Of a stretch of 64,000 nucleotides of DNA, positions 42,101 to 56,071 are shown piece by piece (position 1 is the stretch's first letter; each line of letters opens with the position of its first letter). Source of the DNA: Rotaria socialis (Eukaryota > Rotifera > Eurotatoria > Philodinida > Philodinidae); the NCBI GenBank assembly GCA_905331475.1, contig CAJNYU010000169.1:62001-126000 (forward strand). The letters run 5' to 3'. The position numbers and the translations under genes are program-made. The notes beneath the pieces are model-generated. The model did no database searches and had not been told where the DNA came from. It saw nothing but the letters and a program-made list of their open reading frames with translations.

Positions 42101-43181
42101 ATAAATATTACATAAAAAAATGGTGTTTTTGTGTTGAAGCAGACTACAACGTAAAGGACTTCAATATAACGCACACCTGAAAATTGATATTATCCGAAGT
42201 AAATTTACTTGGATGATACAAATTAATGTGGGACCGCCGAACAGCAATCAAGAGTAAAAAAGGACCGTCGAATAATATGGTATATTTTTTGATAAAATTT
42301 ATTATCCTTTGTCTGTCATTGTCTACGATACGCAATGTATTTTTCCAGCGTGCCGATTTGGTTGTATGGCGATGCTTCATAAGATTATCTAATCGCCGAG
42401 AACAACGAGTTTCATGAGACTTCTGGGTTCGCAATCTATTGAGAATCCGCAACCGGATTAGTACATCGATATGTCGATGGAGATTCACTTTGCTCGCTAT
42501 ATAGTTCAACGCTCATACACAATCCTGTTTCACAAAAGTCTGTTACACATTTAGAGAGAAGGCTTCGTTGAACTCGATCACAGTAAGCAGCAAACCTTAG
42601 CATTTTAAATTTTTTTCAATCTTATACCATTCAGAAATAACTGCTACTATCAAGAAAGAAGCGAGTACTTACTCGACAGCAACAACGTAGAAATTGATAT
42701 TGTTGTCTACATCGCTTTCTCCGTACACGAACTGATTGAAATTGTGTATCCTATAGTTATCTACGCTCCATCCATCACATGGAAAGGTATTTTTCTGCGA
42801 AGTCTTCGTTGTAGCTACATATGCAGCTCCACTGATCCCTGTATAATCCAATAAACCAATGAATGGCACATTTGTTTTTGTGTTCACACCGATGAAGACG
42901 AATCGAATGGTACTGTTGGCCTGCATTTGTGCAGCGAGTGCTACCGCATAGACATACTGATTTGAACTGCTGTAACCAAGTGTGCAAGTAAGTGAGTAGT
43001 TGAACGGAGCGAGTCGAAGCAAAAACGAGTATTGAGAAGGAAGCGATTCGACGAGAAGTATGTCATTAGCGGCAAGTTTGAGACCATACGCATCAAAAGA
43101 GGATTGATCAGGGGAAAAAGAAGTAACAATCGCAGTAACCAAAACAAGATAGAGAGCAAGATGTTTGAACAAGGAGAGCAT
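39193..43181 (-). CDS. large multi-pass membrane protein with Cys-rich (ephrin-receptor-like) module
   Basis: Two exons (43181-42673 and 41425-39193) join in phase to 914 codons. ATG 43181 opens a signal peptide (MLSLFKHLALYLVLVTAIV); the GTG at 43199 was not used. The extracellular part (~1-400) is rich in N-x-S/T and beta-strand pattern. Near residue ~430 comes CMPGTFSSAFNIQPCSLCPE with CELCASNAFCPLG, the spacing of ephrin-receptor-like Cys modules. Hydrophobic segments follow (LLVSPLFWVLISMLLGILIA; FAILILVIFAYVFSNGYF; ILFTILCMEVFGLMFLIFK), so at least three membrane spans are expected and the C-terminus (QRQSATENSLANNFDL) is polar. Function unknown; I know of similar uncharacterised proteins only in general terms. 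The 1,247-nt intron (41426-42672) is about twenty times the local norm. Confidence 0.75.
41426..42672 (-). other. 1.25-kb intron of the membrane-protein gene
   Basis: Donor GTAAGT at 42672 and acceptor TCTTTAG at 41426 keep the frame (phase 2). The interior has a minus-strand ORF at 42144-42509 that is basic and resembles nothing. No transposon ends were identified. Confidence 0.6.
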
Positions 43182-43240
43182 GTTTGATTTATGTTTCACG
43201 ATTGATTTTCATCAACATCACCTCAATAGTGAAAAGACTG

Positions 43241-43311
43241 TTAGCGCAATCCCTTCGGGATTAAAAATATGAAACACGATATAGCCAATGCTCGTAATAA
43301 CATGAAATTGG
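43241..43311. repeat. dispersed repeat, copy 1
   Basis: TTAGCGCAATCCCTTCGGGA and the following GATATAGCC segment match 50106-50171 in the same orientation with about 75-80% identity by eye. It lies just upstream of the membrane-protein start codon. Confidence 0.5.
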
Positions 43312-43455
43312 CCTATTCTATGAATTTTTTATTGATTTTGTAAGAAAGTTTCTTTGTGACTGCGTATGATGATTTGTGCTAGACTCGAAGATGGTCTGTA
43401 ACGGACTGTGCTACGTCTGAACCCTATCTATCAGTCTATGGTAGTTTCTGATGGC

Positions 43456-43680
43456 TATCTGTCGTCGCCTGTGATGACCTCTCAAGACCTTCTGTCACAC
43501 CTTCTGATGGCCTTTAGAAGCCGCCTATTACAGTCCGTGATGGTTTTCAGAAGCTGTCTTTCACGGTCTGTGGGGGTTTTGGAGACCGTCTGTCACGGCC
43601 TGGGGGGGGGGGGGGGTGGGGCCAAAATTTAAACCAANAAGCCGTCTTTCACGGTCTGGGGAGGGGGGGGGCTTGGCCCA
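43456..43680. repeat. 33-bp minisatellite with poly-G interruptions
   Basis: At least four consecutive 33-bp units (starting 43456, 43489, 43522, 43555) share the pattern NGTCTNTCACNGTCTGTGAT plus GGTTTTCAGAAGC, followed by a fifth degenerate unit broken by a run of 13 or more G. A further unit after the N at 43638 contains another G run. Because 33 is a multiple of three, a frame (43408-43632) stays open and shows an 11-residue period, but I do not regard it as a gene. Confidence 0.65.
43638..43638. other. ambiguous base (N)
   Basis: A single undetermined base between two G homopolymers in the minisatellite, probably a sequencing difficulty. Confidence 0.9.
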
Positions 43681-43689
43681 AAATTTCTA

Positions 43690-46600
43690 CCCATATACAC
43701 GTCAGCACTCCTTTCAGATCATGTTGTACAAAAAAGTACATTTAATGCTGACAAAACCATGCTTTCTCTACTCTCAGCTTTGTTTGATTTTAACTGATGG
43801 AGTAAAAGCAAAGTGCAGTAATGTGTATGCCAAGGATAAATAAATTGGTTGCTATTTCCTGTCACGTCTTCTGATGTGTCTCAATTTATTGTTAAAAATC
43901 AATTCCAGCATACTTTTCAGAACACGCAATTCATGCTACACAAAAGTTTTTAGAAGAGTAGGTTTTGAATTGACTTTTAATAATTATAATGAAATGGCAT
44001 GAAGTATCGTCTTCCGATTTCAATGATTTTTTGCCTATAGATACTACAAAATGTTCTAATAAAGGCCGTAAAAGGATTTTATTTTCTATTCAGATTTGTC
44101 TAAGCCATCTAATTTTTAATGCCGCTTTTGTAGAGAAATCATAGCTGCGCCGATACAGATACAAAATGTACAGGCATGAAAACATGAGATCCTACTCAGA
44201 TAGACACAGAAACGATGAAGGGACTATGATCTGTAAATAATTCTATTCTCTTCATTTTGATCATTTTATTCATTATGCATAAATTATAATTGAGTCAAAA
44301 TTGATTCATTCATTGTTTGGTAATGTTTCGACAGATTTCTTTTCTCCTTCATTAACTCGCTTTTACTTCTAATTGGGTAAAAGAAGATGCAAACACGTAG
44401 TTGAATCATTCAGTATTATCGTCTTATCAGTCCGTTCCACTATTAGGAAAAAATAAAAATAGACAGATGTTTGTATAATAAAATCTAAACTGAATCTTAA
44501 TAGAACAGTAAACAAACTAACTGTTAAAGCAGCGAAGAATCCTCCGAGACATTGGCGAAACATTAATAAAGAAATATCTATTTAATTATTTATAAGCTCG
44601 ACTGTCCTACTTGAAATAGCTGTCGGATGAAATTAACACTTGAATATATTTAAAATACTGTTTTTGAATTTAGGATTGGTGAAAAAAACTGGCAAAGTAC
44701 CAAATATCTAACGAGTTTCTAACATTCAGAAAACTACAACCCGAATTGCATTCGTTGCGAATTGGTTCTATTGATTTTCAGCACTCAATTCATTTTGATT
44801 TAGATCGGTCGCAGAGAATCGAAATTCAACGACGGAATTAATTTGAAGTAATAACTGATAATTCTGCACGAGTATCACTCCGTTTTTATCTAGAGCTGGG
44901 AAGTTTTCTTTAAACCTCGTTCATCTTTCGGTAAGTAAAATGTTTTTGCCTACTTCATAAAAAAACTCAACTGTCTCAAATAACTCACTCAACAGTTATA
45001 CTTGTAGTGAGCCCTCTGTATCGTACATATTATGTTTAAAGTAACGAGTTGACTACGAAAATTATTTTTGAACAAAAAACTCGTCTTTATTAATAATTTA
45101 ATGGATGCTCTGTTCTCCGTTTAGAATGGTTTTCAGTGGAAAAAAATATTTTTAACTAATTTGTGTCTTTACTCTTACATAGAAGAAGAATGTGTATTTG
45201 ATATAATGAATTGCGCATTAATTCTTACGGTAGGAGAAAAATTCAGGGACTAATAAACTTGACAACTACTGTGTAAACGAGATAGAACACAAATAAATTC
45301 AGAACCAATAAAGCACAAGCAAATAGTAGGACGGGCGAGGAAAAAATAATCTTTGTTTTCTTTTTCCGGATGCTAGACGAAAGGAAACAATAAAGTGAAA
45401 GAAAACTTGTTGGACATGTAGACGGATAATGAACTAGGTTTCAATCTGAAAAAAAAACATGACATGTGAAACGGCTAATTATTAAAACTTCGAATGAACC
45501 GACTAAATTATAGCTTGTATAATTATAAACCATACGAAACATGACTAACGTGTTTCTCTTCGTTGATTATGTGCATCACTCATGCATACACCAGTTTTTT
45601 TTAAAAGAAACAAGTAGAAAAGAATATAGTAATATTAATGATAGTTTTCTCTTACTATTTAGTTTTTGAAGATTAATAAGATTCGTTCACTCAATACAAC
45701 AATTCAGAAAATACGATCAAACTAGAATTGACTTTCTTGTATGCGCAGTGAAAGAATTTGCTGTGTGACGAAATGATATTGTAATGATCGTCGAACAAGT
45801 CTATATAGTCTCACCTGGCAACAGTCGGATTGTTAGAGATATTCAATATGATGTGTATTCCAAGTCTAACATTGACCCATAGAACACTTCGTGATAATAA
45901 CATAGCATTAAATTAGAGAAACTGTTGTTTTTCGTTCTTATCAAATCTTAGCACTGAATAATACGTCTGGAAACTAAATTTCTACGTTAACTTTGACTTA
46001 TGAACAGTAGAAAACACTGTCTTCATTGAAAGCCCCTGGACGGTAATAATAAGTGGTATGCCTAATCTTTAGTTTTCATTAGTATCAAGTATGAGTCTGA
46101 TCGGCAGCCATCTGTTGCTAATAAGTGTAAAATGGTAAAATTTACTGTTTACTAGAAAGTTGGATAGATGTTGCAATGGTGAACTGACATTACAACAGTA
46201 AAAACAAATTTAAAAAAAATGATGAAAACGGCCATGAAAAATATTAAAAGATGACTTTTGTGAAAGGCATTAAAATGATTACTTTGAATTGAATGAGAAT
46301 GCTTTAAATATAACTTTTTAATGTTTGACACAAAAGTAGTTTTACGTGATTGTTTCTTTCTGCCATCTAATTCCATGCTGCGCGCCTAGTTCGGTATACC
46401 TTTTCAAAATATTTGCTGTCATTTTCAATACCGTGTCTACTAAAATTATACTAGAGTTTATAAGTTACTATAAACAAATCAGATCAAAAAATTAAAATTT
46501 TGGGAACTTCCAAAGGGAACAAATACTCTGTTCAATCATTTTGATGATAATAAATTTTAGTCATCAATTAGAGTGAACTGCATATTTTAGTAAGGTGCGC

Positions 46601-47300
46601 GTAATTCAAAATTACTTTTTCGATTCGAGAAAATCTTCATGGAGAAAACTGCAAAAAACTGAGAGGGTGTAAAAATCAGCAAAAAAGTTCTTTATGGGAA
46701 ACAACATTTATTTTTCTCCTGAGGTCTTCTGTTCCACTTTTAATTCTCACCAATTTGATTCTCCAATTCCTCGTAGAAAAATGACTCTAGATATGTTATT
46801 TAGAGCTTTATCGGATGTTACATGTTCAATCTGAAAAAGCGAGCTTTCAATATGACTCTGCTTTGTGTCAGTTCATCTCGCAAATCTATCTAGTTTTTTT
46901 TTTACTGAGAGATAGAGCTTTCATTTATACATCATTCGAAGCGCTATTCGACGAGCTACAAAAATATGGCTCGATTTTTTTTATATCATTTTCCTATGTT
47001 GAGAAAAGGTGTCAACAATGGTAGCATGAGGAAAATCGGTCTAGTGATTTTTCAATAAAGAAAAGCATTTCTCATTCAAAACTCGTAGAAATACGATTGA
47101 TTAGATAAAAAGCGACTTAGAATTCCGTGGAAATGGTTTCAGTGCTTCTGGAATGTAGTGAGTCGACTTGTAAAACTTCATCGAGAAAAATTACTAAGGA
47201 AAAATACGAATTTTCAGACTTGCATTTTACAATATCCGAAATGAATTTTTGCCTGCCCAGGTCAATCAAAACGGCCGCTTTAAGCCGAATTAAGCCGTTT
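43690..47300. other. gene desert
   Basis: 3.6 kb without any supported gene. Short ORFs (44369-44563 minus, 46152-46376 minus, 46815-47024 plus) have no motif. AT-rich throughout. Confidence 0.45.
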
Positions 47301-47303
47301 TAA

Positions 47304-47415
47304 CAGGGGCAGTATTACGGCCATACACGGACACCGTATATCAGCCGTAAAACCTCGTAAAGCCGGCGTAATATTATCGTATTCTATAGAACATACGGCC
47401 GTATTACTGCCCCTG
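47304..47415. mobile_element. 112-bp palindromic MITE
   Basis: CAGGGGCAGTATTACGGCC at the left and GGCCGTATTACTGCCCCTG at the right are inverted with one mismatch. The interior has more CGGC/GCCG pieces (ACGGACACCGTATATCAGCC). The flanks are TTAA on the left and TTAT on the right, so a TTAA-type (piggyBac-like) target is possible but not exact. CGGCCGCTTTAAGCCG-type motifs continue just outside. Confidence 0.6.
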
Positions 47416-48264
47416 TTATACGAGGAAAATACGGCACGTAAAACAGGCCGTATTTATATCTTATACGACCGTTTTCGAGAGTTGATACTTGCATATCTAG
47501 GGGGATCATGTCGACATAAAAAGTATTCAAGATTTCTCTGAATTGAAGATTTTTCGTGAAGATCCGATTCGAGCGTCGCATCGCATTCGTATTCGAGTGA
47601 AATTTGAATACCATCTAGTTTCCTTACTTTTCCAATGACCATATTCGGTCTAAAACTCGATTTATTTTACTTCAAATGAAAAGACGATCTAAATCAATAT
47701 CTACATATATGTGTATGTTCATATAAATTCAAATAAAGACTTAATAGCTTGAAGTTTGATTTTATTTTGCTACTATAAACGAATGGATTCAATCATAAAA
47801 CGAAAATAATATTAAGGAGATTGTGCCAATCTTCGTTGTCTCCAAATATAATAATTCATGGCTTCGTTTGATTCGATGGAGTTTCATTTAGATCAGAATC
47901 GAATGAATCCGTTTCGTGTTATCATATATTCATCATATGTATAACAAAAGAAGAAGAGAAGAAGAAGAAGAAGAAATAAAATACACACAAGAACAGAGAA
48001 CTAAGTAAATAAATCACTTGTCTGTAAAAGAAGAAAAAACAAAAGTCGTGCAAGACTGTTCAGTTAGAAAAAGAAAAAACAGAGTAAATAAATAACAGCT
48101 CTTATTTCTCGAAACACATTTTTATAATATAAATCTTCGACTAGTGTTTTAGAGAACAGTAAGAGTTCGAGCAAGGAGACAAAGAAAAGGTCAATCGTGA
48201 ATATCAATATCGAGCAAAAGTATGACATGTTTTTATTATGAACAAATTTGAAAAAGGCAAAATT
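47416..48264. other. intergenic, GAA microsatellite
   Basis: Contains a short (GAA)n tract near 47950-47975 and the 3' region of the atlastin gene. The minus-strand frames at 47384-47642 have no motif. Confidence 0.45.
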
Positions 48265-51200
48265 TCAATTAGTTTTTGCATGTCCGAGTACGGAACGCAT
48301 TGCAGATTGTAAACATGTTGAATAGGCTGGTTGGAACGCCTTTAAAAAAAGACAACCACACAAAATTCATTATTTTCAATTAATTTTCTCTCATTCAACT
48401 TACATTATTCCAAATAACATCTGCAAAATAATCTATATATTGACCGATATCGGCATATTCTCCTGAATATTTTGTATATAACCATACGAATAATAGAAAA
48501 AAACAGACCCAAAACGCAAACATAAATATGAAATTAATGCCACCAAGCCAAATTGTGTCGAGTATACCCGCTACGAAATAACATAAAATCATCGACGATA
48601 TAAATGTTGTCGGTGTACGACTAAATGCGAAAACGTTTTTCGAGTCATTATGTTTTTTATAGTTTGCTAAAACGATAGAATAAAAATTTTAGAAAAATAA
48701 TTCTTTTTTTAAATTTCTTTTTCCTCTATTACAATAAAGTTCGATAATTTCATCTTCTAAATTTTTTTGATAGGTCATCGACACTTCTTCGCCACCCATT
48801 TTGCGTACGCAACGGAATTTTTCTATTGCTTGTCGATCAGCTTCTTTGTGAAGTGCTTCTAACTGATTCGGATGAATATATGGTCGGTCACCACCGCAAT
48901 GCTGAAATAAAATATGAAAAGATTCCGTTTGGTGTTTTATGCGGAGAATTTTTCATTTTACCTGTTCCATCGCACGAATATAAAATTCTTTTGATGCTGA
49001 TTTAGCAGCTAAATTATTAGCTTCAGCAGTTGCCTATAATATTAGAGAAGAAGAAAAAACTTTTTAATGCAATGTTACGTTTAAAACAAGATAATAATCG
49101 CCTTTCTCTAATTAGTAACTCAATTTTAAGTAGGAAATCCCTACTACCGATATATATATATATGTTATATTTTGTAACAGAATAATCATAAGTAGATAAC
49201 CTTATTAATATTATAATTATTATCGAACATCGACGAAAACGATGATTTCCATTCTGTATGAGCTATACATTTTTTTATAGCGTTATAAACAATATTCAAA
49301 CTAATCGTTGATTCTTTAGGGCAACATGTTATATAACCACAATAAATCGGTGAATAACAATACATTTTAAAAGACGAAAATAAAAATATGATTATCGATT
49401 TTAATATTATCCCGCATATTTTTTTGTTTTCTTTATAATAGATAGTTAAAAAAAAATATATATATATATATATACATACTTCAAGCATAGCTTTCGGTGT
49501 TGGTAATTCTCCTGAGGCAAATACAGCACAGTATGACTAAAAAGAAAGAAAAATAAATTTATAAATTAAGATTTCATATTAAAACAAACGAACGCAATTA
49601 TTTAGGTTTTCTATTTCTATCTTGTGCTAGTCGGAAAAGTATATTCGTTCATCTGACTCGCTGATTATCTAGTCATGATATCTTCCATATGGTTCTTGTT
49701 TTATCATAAATTGGACCCATGCTTACATGAACACAGCTTAAAGAAATGCTTCGTTCGATTAGACAACAATTTTCAGCTTGAACATGTTTTCACAATTACC
49801 AGACTGAACAAATAAGAGATTAGATAAGTCTCCTTACAAGTCAGTCAGATCAGAGCGATGGAATAAGTTTCTACATTCTAATACCATAAAATATTTAGCT
49901 TTCAAATAGAAATGAATATTTCAGGTAGAAACATGGGCCCTCTCATTAGAATATATAAAGGCCATAGCTGTCACGTCAAAGCAAATTGTAGATAGGTACT
50001 ATTCGAACCGAACAATTAGCCTATTATCGCTGTATGAATTGTATGACTCATTCAGTATTTTTCACTTTGTCCAAATATGAGACTAGTTCTAGTAGAAAAA
50101 GAGCGTTAGCGCAATTCCTACAGGATTATAATGTGAAACATGATATAGCTGCTGCCAATCACAAGAATATTATTTTATTCTATATACTTCTTACTATTTA
50201 ATCCTTCAGAACTGTCATATGAAAAGAATTTGGCTCATTAGAATTCAACGTTCTTTTTAGATCGTATTTTTAAAAATCGGTAGGTACTCGCATGCAGGAA
50301 TCCTATGATTGGATTTCATTGGAATTAGAAAAATCCGTTCATTAGATCTCTGCTGACAAGTTCATACTATTTTTCTGACCGACGAACTGTGTGTTAAAGC
50401 TGAAACTCTCATTTTTGTTTTCTTCTGCAATAAAATAGTTGTGATCGAAACATAATTACTTTAAAGTATTCAAATAGATCAGCCGACGTAATCATTTCTC
50501 CATTAATTTCTTTTAGGAAATTTTCGTTTTCCATATTGAAAAGTTCCGGTACAAGTGTTAATAATTGTCTTTTAAAATCTTGTTCAATATCTAAACAACA
50601 TACAAGCTAAATAATGAAACCAAAAGCCGATGATTTAGTTTTACCTAATAATCGACCATCGAAATCTCGTCGATTTGTAACTTTGAGACCAGGATGTGGC
50701 ATAAGAAAACAATTAACTTTACGAAAACATTGTTTCAATCGTGAACGAACTAATGCAAGATCATGATGTTGATTTTCTCGAATCTAAATGTGAATTAAAT
50801 TTACAATAAATTTCCTTTTTTTTTTCAAATTTCCTTTTACTCTTAAACGATCGGATAGAACTTCTTCGCCACCATCAAAACCATACGGTGTTTCATATTC
50901 AAATTGCCAATCACGTACAAGAAATGTTAATTGCTAGAGAAACAAAAACAGAAGCTTTATTTTTTCGTTCTGTCTAAACAAACCTGAAACGGTGAAGTAT
51001 GATAGGCATCAATAGCTAAAACACCATATTCAGCAAAAAATGATAGATGCTGTAAATTATCTTCTTGTAAATTATGCATTATGTTATACACAGTGACACT
51101 ACTAACAAGTAATGTCAATGCAAATATAAATGCATTTTCGAATACAGTTGAATTCGAATCAAATGTTCCTTGAGTATCCATAAGAAAGACTGCGATCTAA

Positions 51201-51712
51201 ATTATTATTGAATTGTTTAGTTATTTAAACAAAAGAATTCATTAGATTTTACTTCTTCTCCATTGGGCAATGATAAAAGAAACGGTTCACTCCACATAAT
51301 CATTCCTGTTGTGTGTCGCGTAGCACCGCCACGCCAATCAAAACCTTTCAAAGGTTCATCTTCTCTTCCAATCCAATCTGTGTGATCCTACAAAAAAAAA
51401 TAATAACAGGTGTTCGTTTTCACAAGATTCTTTTAAAACTCGATAACTAACTTTTGCTCGTAAATAACGAAGAAAAAAATCCAACATAAATGATTTTCCT
51501 TTACGAAAATCTCCTGCAATTGATACAAGTGAAATCTAAGATAAACACGAAATTTCAATGTTACTGATTGCTAAAAGGTTTTCTTTTACTTTTTTTCCTA
51601 ATGCTCGTTTGTGGAATAAAATTTGTTTTAATTTCTTTTCATCGAGTACAAACTTGTGATCTACAGTTATAGATACTATTTGTACGGGACCAGCTGAAGG
51701 CGATTGCTCCAT
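48265..51712 (-). CDS. ATL: atlastin-type dynamin-like GTPase
   Basis: About twelve exons read from ATG 51712 to TGA 48265. The GTPase domain has the P-loop GDFRKGKSF, the switch region RHTTGMIMWSEPF, the G3 motif MDTQGTFDS and the G4-type LVRDW characteristic of atlastins and GBPs. The middle helical domain follows (HCGGDRPYIHPNQLEALHKE, KMGGEEVSMTYQKNLEDEI). Then KHNDSKNVFAFSRTPT leads into a paired membrane hairpin (MILCYFVAGILDTIWLGG and FIFMFAFWVCFFLLFVWLY), YSGEYADIGQYID, and a final exon ending in AFQPAYSTCLQSAMRS with a polar tail that looks like the amphipathic C-terminal helix. Atlastins fuse ER tubules by GTP-driven homotypic tethering. Most introns are ~50-80 nt; two are long (~49035-49495 and ~49540-50457), and the second contains a dispersed repeat. 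Confidence 0.93.
50106..50171. repeat. dispersed repeat, copy 2, inside an atlastin intron
   Basis: TTAGCGCAATTCCTACAGGA and the following CATGATATAGCTGCTGCC match copy 1 at 43241-43311. It lies within the ~920-nt intron of the atlastin gene, in the opposite direction to that gene's transcription. Confidence 0.5.
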
Positions 51713-52137
51713 GGTTAGATAATGGATATTAAATCTGAAAATATACGCAAAATAAAGTATATGACACGTGTAAAAGTGAAAAACTGATAAAGCATAGTAT
51801 CATATTGTTTTATGCGCTATGCTATATCTTAAAAGCACACGCTGGGTCCGGTGATTTATTCAACCAATAGCGAAAAACTATGATTTAGCTACGCTTCATA
51901 GAATAACATTTTCTTAAATGCAATCATTTTTAATGACAAAGTTCAATAGAATTCGAGTTGAATGTATTTTATTTGTTTAAATCGTGTGAAATTAAATGGA
52001 AGATCTATTTTTCATTTGATAATTTTTTAGCCAATGAAAATTGACTTAATCATCTCAATAAAGGTTACTACCAAGCAACGAAAAGCCATTGAGAATAAAT
52101 CCGATTTTTAAACATAAAAGCATTTTATGAATTAAAA
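51713..52137. other. bidirectional intergenic spacer
   Basis: 425 bp between the start codons of the divergently transcribed atlastin and ANKRD42 genes. It must contain both promoters. No TATA box or other distinct motif stands out. Confidence 0.5.
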
Positions 52138-54215
<2,078 letters not shown>

Positions 54216-55025
54216 CAACATTTTTGTTTGTTGTAATATAGAAAACAATAAAAAGTTGCTCCTGTTGGAGTTGAGTTTTTACGCAAAAGAATTATTTAAA
54301 TTTTGTGTTTATAATCATTTTTATTTTGATAACTTGCATGGTAGGCTGATTCGTACTAACTTTCGACTCTTGTTTTTCTACGATCGAAGACGACATCTAT
54401 TGGCACTATCAGCACTGCATCCGAAATGAAGACCATTTTTTTCATATATTCTTGTTCGTTATTGACTCTATCCATTCATGAACTATTTTTATATACTTAT
54501 CTAAATAAATACGAATATGAAAGAATTTATCAATTGAAATTCTTCTTACTTAGTGCCATGAACTGCAGGTGTTATTTTCTGAAATTATTCAAAATTAGTG
54601 TAAAGTGCATTGTACAGAACGGTATTGGAGAATTTATTCATCTTTTTTTTGCATATTATGAATATTCTAGCATTTATGTGAGATTAGTCCATGAAGACAC
54701 GGTTAATAATAGCAGAATCTACATCAGAATAAAGTGTAAACAAACTTTGAGTTGCGGTAAACATGATCACGCAGAGAGTATTTGAAATACAGTCTCTATT
54801 GCAAGTACAAAGTTCAGATCCGTCTACCTTTCCTGTTAGCTCAGCTCATCATAGAAACTATATTTGCTCACTGACAATTTTTACTATTAGGAGAGGAAAG
54901 AAAAAAACAAAAAGTGCAATTTTGCAAGTCATGATGATGATATATTTATCTGAGACAGTATAAAGACAAGAAGAAGTACCTTATTCTTCAATTATTTTGA
55001 AACAGATTTCAGATTGCTTTCAACC
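54216..55025. other. intergenic, no gene seen
   Basis: Spacer between two same-strand genes. ORFs 54426-54785 and 54763-54963 have no motif and a composition like non-coding DNA. Confidence 0.4.
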
Positions 55026-55906
55026 ATGACAAGCGTTCCAAAACATCTTAAATCTGGTAAGAATAAAATTATTCTTAATGATCCAATCAATACCTGGTCA
55101 TTTTGAAATAGGTTCGGTATGCCCACCATTACAAGAAAATCAATTACGATTATATGGCATGCGTTTTTGTCCGTATGTTCAACGAGCTAAACTTGTTTTA
55201 GCTGCTAAAAATATTCCGTAAGTTCATTGTATATGCAAATCTATTAGTAGCATTTTTCGAATTATTCTAGATACGAAGAAATAAATGTCAATCTCGTTGA
55301 AAAGCCCGAATGGTATTTAGAAAAGAATGCACCTGGTCAAGTTCCATCATTAGAATGGATCGAAAGTGCTTCGAAAGAGACTCGATTTGTTCCTGAATCA
55401 CTTGTTGTGAGTGATTATCTTGATGAAATCTATCCGGAAGTTCGTTTACATCCAACTGATTCATATCTTAAAGCTCAACAACGTGTTTTAGTTGAACGAT
55501 TTAACAGTGTAAATATGTTTGAATTTCAAAGATATAAACATGATTCTAAATTTTACTCTAGGTGCTAGGCCCATTTTATAAAGCTCTACGGTCACAGGGC
55601 AAAGAAGGTGTTGAAGATTTAAATAAAAATTTTGAAACCTATGAAAACGTACTTAACAATACTTATTTCGGCGGATCACAAGCGGCAATGATTGATTATA
55701 TGTTATGGCCATGGTTTGAACGTTTACCATTGTTGAATGAAGTTGGTTATCACTTTAATGCTGACGGTCAATTTCCTAAACTTGCCGCATGGATAAAAGC
55801 AATGGAAGAAAATGAAAATGTGAAAAAAGTTAAAGTTCCGATGGAATTAACAAAAAAATTCATGCAAGGTTACGCACAAGGCAAACCAGAATACGATCTT
55901 GAATAG
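55026..55906 (+). CDS. omega-class glutathione S-transferase
   Basis: Four exons from ATG 55026 ([11 protein letters not shown]) to TAG 55906. The N-terminal thioredoxin-like domain has [20 protein letters not shown], where the Cys of FCPY is the catalytic residue of omega GSTs, then [20 protein letters not shown] and [15 protein letters not shown] (cis-Pro and glutathione-binding Glu-Ser). The C-terminal helical domain includes [20 protein letters not shown] and a conserved end ([11 protein letters not shown]). Omega GSTs carry out thiol transfer and dehydroascorbate or methylarsonate reduction with glutathione in the cytosol. Length (~240 residues) is normal. Introns are short. AATAAA lies ~25 nt after the stop. 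Confidence 0.93.
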
Positions 55907-56071
55907 ACTGACACACATTATTTTTGTTTTTATTCAATAAAAATAATTTTCATGCTTTTTTAATAATTTATACTCAGTATTGAACAAGATAAAAGTGAAT
56001 AAATTTTCAACAAATCTTTTTTTTTTGATTTCAGAAAATTAAATGTTTTTTTGCCCAAAGATTAATATCTC

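Noticed and set aside
42144..42509. 121-aa minus-strand ORF in the long intron
   Set aside because: Basic composition without motif, non-ATG context, and no splice partners; likely chance.
43408..43632. 75-aa ORF with 11-residue periodicity
   Set aside because: The period follows from the 33-bp minisatellite and ends in poly-Gly from a G homopolymer; not a gene.
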